A stretch of DNA of 64,000 nt from Nisaea sp. (GTDB lineage: Bacteria > Pseudomonadota > Alphaproteobacteria > Thalassobaculales > Thalassobaculaceae). Location: positions 806,001 to 870,000 of the forward strand of contig NZ_JAXMNY010000001.1 in assembly GCF_034670185.1 (NCBI RefSeq). The letters run 5' to 3'. Shown here piece after piece: positions 59,641 to 64,000 of the stretch; position 1 is the first letter of the stretch; each line of letters opens with the position of its first letter. Position numbers and translations under genes: made by a program. Under the pieces are notes generated by a model. That model saw only the letters and a program-made list of their open reading frames with translations. It did not search any database and had not been told where the DNA came from.

Positions 59641-61281
59641 TCAACTAAGCACAAACCCTTTGTATCCGTCCGCCGCGACATCGTTGCAGCGCTTGCGGTA
59701 ATGCGCCATGCCTCCGGCGTAAGGCATGAAAACGCGTGGTTTTCCGGGGACGTTAGCGCCCAGATACCAGGAGGAGTTGGCTTGAGGCAGCAGGGTGGCA
59801 TTGGCTGCCGCGGTGGTCTCCCCAACCCATTCTTCCGCCGCTTCCGGCGTTGTCTCGATACGGCTCTTGCCGTTCTTCAGAAGCGTGTCGATGCAGTCGG
59901 TGATCCAGTCCACATGCTGCTCGATGGCGACCGGCATGTTGGTCAGGACCGACGGGCTGCCGGGCCCCGTGACCGTGAACAGATTGGGGAAGCCCGCGAC
60001 CTGAAGTCCGAGATAGGTCTTTGGTCCCTCGGCCCATTGCTCTTTCAGCGTGACGCCGTTCTTGCCCCGAATGTCCATGGCGAGCAGCGGACCGCTGATG
60101 GCATCGAAGCCCGTTGCGAAAACGATGATGTCGAGATCGTGGTGGCCGGCGGTGGTCTCGATACCGGTCGGCGTGATCCGCGTGATCGGATTGGTCTTGA
60201 TGTCGACCAGGCTGACATTGTCCCGATTGAAGGTCTCGAAATAGTGGCTGTCGACTGGCGGCCGCTTGGTTGCGAAGGGATGATCGATGGTGGAGAGCAG
60301 GGCGGCGGTTTCCGGGTCTTTCACGACCGCCCGGATCTTCGTCTTGATGAATGCTGCGGCGGTATCGTTCGCGGGCTTGCTCGTCAGCAGATCCTTGAAG
60401 ACGGAACGGAAACGCAGGCCGCCTTTTTCCCAGGCAGCTTCGTAAATCTCCCGTTGCTCGTCAGGTGTGACACTGGCGACGGGGCGGTCCTCGATCCGGA
60501 ACGGGTGACCGTTCGGGCCTGCCAGCATGGTCTCGTGGATCTCGTCGCTATGCTCCTTGGTATAGCGCTTGAAATCCTCGCTCAGCGGGCCGTTGCGGGC
60601 CGGAATGCTGTAATTGGCGGTGCGCTGGAACACGGTCAGGTGTTTAGCCGCTTCTGCGATGACGGGCGCGCTCTGGATGCCGGTCGATCCGGTGCCTATC
60701 TGACCGACGCGCTTGCCGGTGAAATCGACGCCTTCATGCGGCCAGGAGCCGGTGTGATACCAGTCGCCCTTGAAGTCATCGAGCCCCGGAATGTCGGGGA
60801 CGTTTGCCGATGACAGGCAGCCGACGCCGGTAATCAGGAATTGTGCTTCATACTGCCTGCCGGCCTCTGTCGTGACATGCCACAGGGTTTCGGCATCGTC
60901 GAAACGGGCGGAAATGACCCGGTCTCCGAGGCGGATGTCCTTGCGCAGATCGAAGCGGTCGGCGACGTGGTTGAGGTAGTGCCGGATTTCTTCCTGACCC
61001 GGATAACGCTCCGACCATTCCCACTCGGTGACCAGTTCCTTGGAGAAATAGTAGCAGTAGGAATGGCTCTCGCTGTCGCAGCGTGCGCCGGGATAACGGT
61101 TCCAGTACCAGGTGCCGCCAACCCCGTCCGCCGCTTCCAGTACTTGCGCATTCAGGCCAAGCCGGTCACGCAGAGAATACAACTGGTAGAGGCCAGTGAA
61201 CCCGGCGCCGATGATCAGTGCATCATAGCGCTCGGCGTCAGTCTGTTTTGCCGTGCTTTTACCGGCTGCGTCTTCGCGCAT
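59641..61281 (-). CDS. Flavin-containing Baeyer-Villiger-type monooxygenase
   Basis: 546 residues. The FAD motif ALIIGAGFTGLYQLYSLRDR starts near 21, followed by GGTWYWNRYPGARCD at 55-69. The Baeyer-Villiger fingerprint FKGDWYHTGSWP is at residues 170-181, and the NADPH motif VGQIGTGSTGIQ at 192-203. These are diagnostic of class B (cyclohexanone-monooxygenase-like) enzymes, which insert oxygen next to a ketone. The length matches this class. It converges on the SDR gene with 18 bp between, and a terminator upstream isolates it from the UxaA-type operon. The substrate is unknown. Confidence 0.92.
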   Translation of the reverse strand: MREDAAGKSTAKQTDAERYDALIIGAGFTGLYQLYSLRDRLGLNAQVLEAADGVGGTWYWNRYPGARCDSESHSYCYYFSKELVTEWEWSERYPGQEEIRHYLNHVADRFDLRKDIRLGDRVISARFDDAETLWHVTTEAGRQYEAQFLITGVGCLSSANVPDIPGLDDFKGDWYHTGSWPHEGVDFTGKRVGQIGTGSTGIQSAPVIAEAAKHLTVFQRTANYSIPARNGPLSEDFKRYTKEHSDEIHETMLAGPNGHPFRIEDRPVASVTPDEQREIYEAAWEKGGLRFRSVFKDLLTSKPANDTAAAFIKTKIRAVVKDPETAALLSTIDHPFATKRPPVDSHYFETFNRDNVSLVDIKTNPITRITPTGIETTAGHHDLDIIVFATGFDAISGPLLAMDIRGKNGVTLKEQWAEGPKTYLGLQVAGFPNLFTVTGPGSPSVLTNMPVAIEQHVDWITDCIDTLLKNGKSRIETTPEAAEEWVGETTAAANATLLPQANSSWYLGANVPGKPRVFMPYAGGMAHYRKRCNDVAADGYKGFVLS

Positions 61282-61376
61282 GTTTCGCTCCCATCATTTT
61301 GCGGAATGATGACGCGCGGCCGGAGTTGGATCAATCGTCCGGCCGACCAAGACTGCCGTGCACGCGCGGCGCGAAC

Positions 61377-61407
61377 GAAAAGGCCGGCCTCGGTTGAGGC
61401 CGGCTTT
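61377..61407 (-). terminator. Intrinsic terminator of the UxaA-type lyase operon
   Basis: GCCGGCCTC (61383-61391) pairs with GAGGCCGGC (61396-61404) around GGTT. The minus-strand continuation is CCTTTTCG. It lies 21 bp past the end of the large lyase subunit gene and about 95 bp before the monooxygenase start. Confidence 0.8.
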
Positions 61408-61427
61408 CTCGGTGAAATGGAGGACCG

Positions 61428-62606
61428 TCAGGCCGAGCGGTAAAGCTTCGTCATGGAGAACTCCCGGTGGCCGAGAGCTTCCGCCGCCGTATTCCGGCCG
61501 TTCGCGGTCCGGATGATCATGTCGATCAGGGAATCCCCGGCCTCGTCGATGGTCATTTCCCGGGTCAGCACGCCGGTTACGTCCACGTCGATATGCTCCG
61601 ACATGGTGCGCAGGGTGCGCGGGTTACCGGAGATCTTGACGACCGGCACGATCGGGTTGCCGACCACGTTGCCCTGTCCCGTCGGGAAGGTGTGGATGAC
61701 GTAGCCGCCGGCCGCCATCAGGGTGACGCACTCCGCCGCCGCCGATGAGCTGTCCATGAAATAGAGCCCGGGACCTTTCTCCGGTGTCTCTGCGGGGCCT
61801 ATGGCGTCGATATAGGTCGATGTCCGGCCGATCTTTTCCAGGTTGCCGAGGGCTTTCTCCTCGATGGTCGTGAGGCCGCCGAGAATGTTGCCCTTGGTCG
61901 GCTGGCTGTCCGACAGATCGTCCGTCTGGTGGGCGAAGATCACGTCGTCCTGATAGGCCTGCCAGATCTTGCGGAACTTGGCGCCAATCTCCGGCGTTGC
62001 CGCGCGGGCCTCGCAGATATGCTCGCCGCCGGTAATCTCCGAGGTCTCCCCGAAGCAGCCATAGAGGCCGTGCGGCAGCAGCTTGTCGTACATGTTGCCG
62101 ACAGTCGGGCAGGAGGAGAGACCCGTCGTGGTGTCGCTCTCGCCGCATTTGGTCGAGACCCAGATGTCGGTCAGCGGCACGGCTTCCTTCTGCAGTTCCG
62201 TGGCCCAATGGACATATTCCTTGGCCTGCCATGAAGCGGCCCGGATGGTCTCAAAATCGCCCTTCTGCTCGATGGAGAAGCCGGTAACCGGCTTTCCGGT
62301 CTTGGCGATGCCGTCGACGATCACCTTGGTCCATTCCGGCTCGATGCCGATTACCACAACGGCGGCGACGTTCGGGTTCGCGCCGGTACCGATGATGGTC
62401 CGGAAATGCAGGTCCAGGTCCTCGCCGAACTGCAGGCGGCCATAGGCGTGCGGGATCGCCATGGTGCCTTTGACGTTATTCGTCACGGCTTCGCAGGCGG
62501 CGTTGGAAATATCGTCGACCGGCAGGATCAGGATGTGGTTGCGGACGCCGACGCGGCCGTTTTCCCGGCGCCAGGCATTCACGCTCGTGTTTGCAAGATC
62601 GGCCAT
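61428..62606 (-). CDS. UxaA-family lyase, large subunit (candidate sulfolactate sulfo-lyase beta)
   Basis: 392 residues of the altronate/galactarate dehydratase C-terminal family, separate from its SAF subunit. It starts MADLANTSVNAWRRENGRVG and has TKCGESDTTTGLSSCPTVGN near 165-184, with cysteines likely to bind an Fe-S or metal centre, then the late TGQGNVVGNPIVPVVKISGN. ATG at 62604-62606 has AGAGGTGG upstream. It starts 2 bp after the small subunit's stop. UxaA/GarD are about 500 residues with both parts fused, whereas split pairs of about 90 and 390 residues include SuyA/SuyB, which releases sulfite from sulfolactate. Confidence 0.85.
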   Translation of the reverse strand: MADLANTSVNAWRRENGRVGVRNHILILPVDDISNAACEAVTNNVKGTMAIPHAYGRLQFGEDLDLHFRTIIGTGANPNVAAVVVIGIEPEWTKVIVDGIAKTGKPVTGFSIEQKGDFETIRAASWQAKEYVHWATELQKEAVPLTDIWVSTKCGESDTTTGLSSCPTVGNMYDKLLPHGLYGCFGETSEITGGEHICEARAATPEIGAKFRKIWQAYQDDVIFAHQTDDLSDSQPTKGNILGGLTTIEEKALGNLEKIGRTSTYIDAIGPAETPEKGPGLYFMDSSSAAAECVTLMAAGGYVIHTFPTGQGNVVGNPIVPVVKISGNPRTLRTMSEHIDVDVTGVLTREMTIDEAGDSLIDMIIRTANGRNTAAEALGHREFSMTKLYRSA

Positions 62607-62608
62607 CT

Positions 62609-62899
62609 CTACCACCTCTTGGTTTTCATATTGTGGGTATGGACGTGCTCGCCGACGCCGGCATTGCCGACCATCTTGCCGATATCCTCGCCATATTTGA
62701 TGACCGTATCGCCGGCGCTGAGATCCTTCAGGGCGACCTTGTGGCCAATGGGGATATCCGCCTTGGCGGTCAGCCGGAAGTCCGAATTGTCGTGCGTGAC
62801 GACGCACAACATCTCGGTGCCGGCTTTCAGGTCCTCCACCACGACGACACCGACCGTGTCGTCCGGGTTATGGACCAGCAATTGGGGGATGTTGGTCAT
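62609..62899 (-). CDS. UxaA-family lyase, small SAF-domain subunit (candidate sulfolactate sulfo-lyase alpha)
   Basis: 96 residues with the SAF fold: FLVH-like LLVHNPDDTVGVVVVEDLKA, then DIPIGHKVALKDLSAGDTVI, and the C-terminal VGEHVHTHNMKTKRW. The GEHVHTHN motif carries the metal-binding histidines of the family. It pairs with the adjacent large subunit. Length and tail resemble SuyA, but altronate-type dehydratases also occur split, so the substrate (3-sulfolactate versus a sugar acid) is open. Ribosome-binding site GAGGGAG. Divergent from a HutC-type regulator. Confidence 0.85.
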   Translation of the reverse strand: MTNIPQLLVHNPDDTVGVVVVEDLKAGTEMLCVVTHDNSDFRLTAKADIPIGHKVALKDLSAGDTVIKYGEDIGKMVGNAGVGEHVHTHNMKTKRW

Positions 62900-62934
62900 T
62901 TCGTGAGCTCCCTCGGTTTCATTTTTTGAGTTTT

Positions 62935-62980
62935 GTTAACCTATGTCATTACATGTAGGAGAATTCTTATACAAGACTGA
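62935..62980. promoter_or_regulatory. Candidate operators in the lyase/GntR divergent region
   Basis: The stretch includes ATGT-N4-ACAT (62943-62954) inside a longer imperfect palindrome and the near-palindrome CTTATACAAG (62967-62976). HutC-type GntR regulators usually bind short palindromes with a central TATA, so the second is the better candidate. Assignment is tentative. Confidence 0.35.
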
Positions 62981-63015
62981 TGCTTTGCGATCTGCTACAT
63001 GGCGGCCATGCCGCG

Positions 63016-63747
63016 ATGAAAGCTGGATGGGATCAGGCGAGCCAGATGACTGAACCGCTCTACAAAACCGTGATCGGAACGCTGATCGACCGCATCATCT
63101 CGGGTGAGCTGGTGCCGGGGGCGATGTTACCGAGCGAACATGATCTGGGAGCGGAGCTTGGGGTAAGCCAGGGCACCGCGCGTAAAGCGCTGGAGGAACT
63201 GGAGCGCAGAGGGATCATCAAGCGCCGTCAGGGAGTGGGGAGTTTCGTCGCCGTCCGCACGCCCGAAAACGCCTTGTTCCAGTTTTTCAGGCTTCGAAAT
63301 CCGGATGGAACACAAGCAATTCCGGACCTGGCGGAGGAAACCGTGTCATCGCGAAAGGCGGCGGCATGTGAGGCGGGGCAATTGTCCGGAGCGCCGGAAA
63401 AGGTGCATGAAATCGTCCGCGTACGGACTATTAGCGGGGCGCGCCTGATTTACGAGAAGTCAGTCGTGCCAGCAGTGCTTTTCCCCGGCCTGGACCAGCG
63501 TGCACCGCTGCCCAACGCGCTCTACGCTCTTTATCAGCAAGCTTTCAGGATCGCGATCGTCCGTGCAGAGGAAAGCATCAGGGCGATTGCCGCTGATCAA
63601 GAGACGGCTTCGGCGTTGGGGTGCGCCGTGTCCCGCCCGGTCATGCGTGTTGAGCGTAAAGCTTTCGATATAGCAGACCGTTGCGTCGAGCTGCGGTCGA
63701 GCTTTTACGTTACGGATCAGCACGCATATGGGATTTCTCTAACGTGA
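63016..63747 (+). CDS. GntR family (HutC-type) transcriptional regulator
   Basis: 243 residues. The winged HTH is PLYKTVIGTLIDRIISGELV, LPSEHDLGAELGVSQGTARK and RRGIIKRRQGVGSFVA. A UTRA ligand domain follows (VHEIVRVRTISGARLIYEKS, FPGLDQRAPLPNALYALYQQ, ADQETASALGCAVSRPVMRV). The start is uncertain: ATG codons at 62980, 63016 and 63046 are in frame and none has a strong ribosome-binding site. Divergent from the two-subunit lyase, which it most likely controls, with the lyase substrate or a related acid as effector. Confidence 0.87.
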   Translation: MKAGWDQASQMTEPLYKTVIGTLIDRIISGELVPGAMLPSEHDLGAELGVSQGTARKALEELERRGIIKRRQGVGSFVAVRTPENALFQFFRLRNPDGTQAIPDLAEETVSSRKAAACEAGQLSGAPEKVHEIVRVRTISGARLIYEKSVVPAVLFPGLDQRAPLPNALYALYQQAFRIAIVRAEESIRAIAADQETASALGCAVSRPVMRVERKAFDIADRCVELRSSFYVTDQHAYGISLT

Positions 63748-63950
63748 ATGAGATGCTCGCGAGAGAAGACAAAAATCATCCTATGATGAAAATTTATTAA
63801 TACCAAAAACCTAGGAAAAACAAACTAAAGAGTGTTTTTCGGGGAAAAATTAGACTTAGTTTAAATGTTTCTTAATTCCTCGCAGCGTTTATTAACCGCT
63901 AATTGCCTGAGAGTCAGGCTGTCGGATTACGGTTTGAATGTGAGGTTGCA

Positions 63951-64000
63951 ATGAATACGGTCTTTTTGCGGTTTGCCGCCCTTTTGATCGTCGCGTGTCC
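63951..64000 (+). CDS. Start of an exported or membrane protein, cut by the window edge
   Basis: An ATG at 63951 with GAGG 5 bp upstream opens a frame reading MNTVFLRFAALLIVAC to the edge. The hydrophobic run after one arginine looks like a signal peptide; a Cys at residue 16 could be a lipoprotein lipidation site. The 200 bp before it (63748-63950) are AT-rich with no gene and probably hold the promoter. Only 16 residues are visible, so no family can be named. Confidence 0.5.
   Translation, partial: MNTVFLRFAALLIVAC

Overview
The window comes from the chromosome of a GC-rich (about 60%) alphaproteobacterium. The gene set suggests a heterotrophic, probably aquatic Rhodospirillales-type organism (compare Nisaea or Thalassobaculum). 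The reasons are dense solute-binding-protein-dependent uptake systems (Ugp, TRAP, NMT1-type, Liv, polar amino acid, xylose), the cysG-DUF2849-cysI-DUF934 block typical of alphaproteobacteria, a DUF188 protein, and a nested-palindrome intergenic repeat of alphaproteobacterial type. The genus is inferred, not demonstrated. No rRNA, tRNA, CRISPR, phage or insertion-sequence genes were seen, and coding density is high.

Layout. 1-10.3 kb: end of a Bcr/CflA efflux gene, a GMC oxidoreductase, a serine hydrolase, an aryl-acid CoA ligase (paaK) convergent with a TetR regulator, an enoyl-CoA hydratase, two small ferredoxin-like-fold proteins (ABM, NIPSNAP) divergent from an ArsR regulator, and a class III CoA-transferase/kynureninase operon. 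10.4-12.9 kb: a YaiI/YqxD protein, then a clear cobalamin riboswitch leading into an unrecognised 88-residue protein and a D-2-hydroxyacid-type FAD oxidase. 12.9-18.1 kb: a GlpR-like regulator with a Ugp-type ABC importer. 18.2-23.1 kb: a TRAP transporter whose large permease carries a 334-residue helical C-terminal extension. 23.4-28.0 kb: an Lrp-type regulator divergent from the sulfite-reduction operon cysG-DUF2849-cysI-DUF934.

28.1-38.6 kb is the most coherent block. It encodes reductive pyrimidine breakdown (preT/preA dihydropyrimidine dehydrogenase, dihydropyrimidinase, N-carbamoyl-beta-alanine-type amidohydrolase), a RutR homologue, and an NMT1-type ABC importer. Two sites resembling the E. 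coli RutR operator precede the two catabolic transcription units. 38.6-44.8 kb: a Liv branched-chain-type ABC importer with a divergent GntR regulator and an alpha/beta hydrolase. 45.1-50.9 kb: a sulfotransferase preceded by a 13-bp perfect hairpin, an aldehyde dehydrogenase, and a polar amino acid ABC importer. 51-54.2 kb: a BTAD/TPR regulator divergent from an acyltransferase. 54.2-59.6 kb: xylFHG with a ROK regulator and a divergent SDR dehydrogenase. 59.6-64 kb: a Baeyer-Villiger-type monooxygenase, a split UxaA-family lyase (candidate sulfolactate sulfo-lyase) with a GntR/HutC regulator, and the first codons of an exported protein.

A recurring design stands out. In all five importers where the binding-protein gene is followed by other transporter genes, a strong RNA hairpin lies directly after it. 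This fits differential expression of an abundant binding protein over the membrane parts. The best candidates for something not described before are the riboswitch-controlled orphan gene and the fused TRAP permease.
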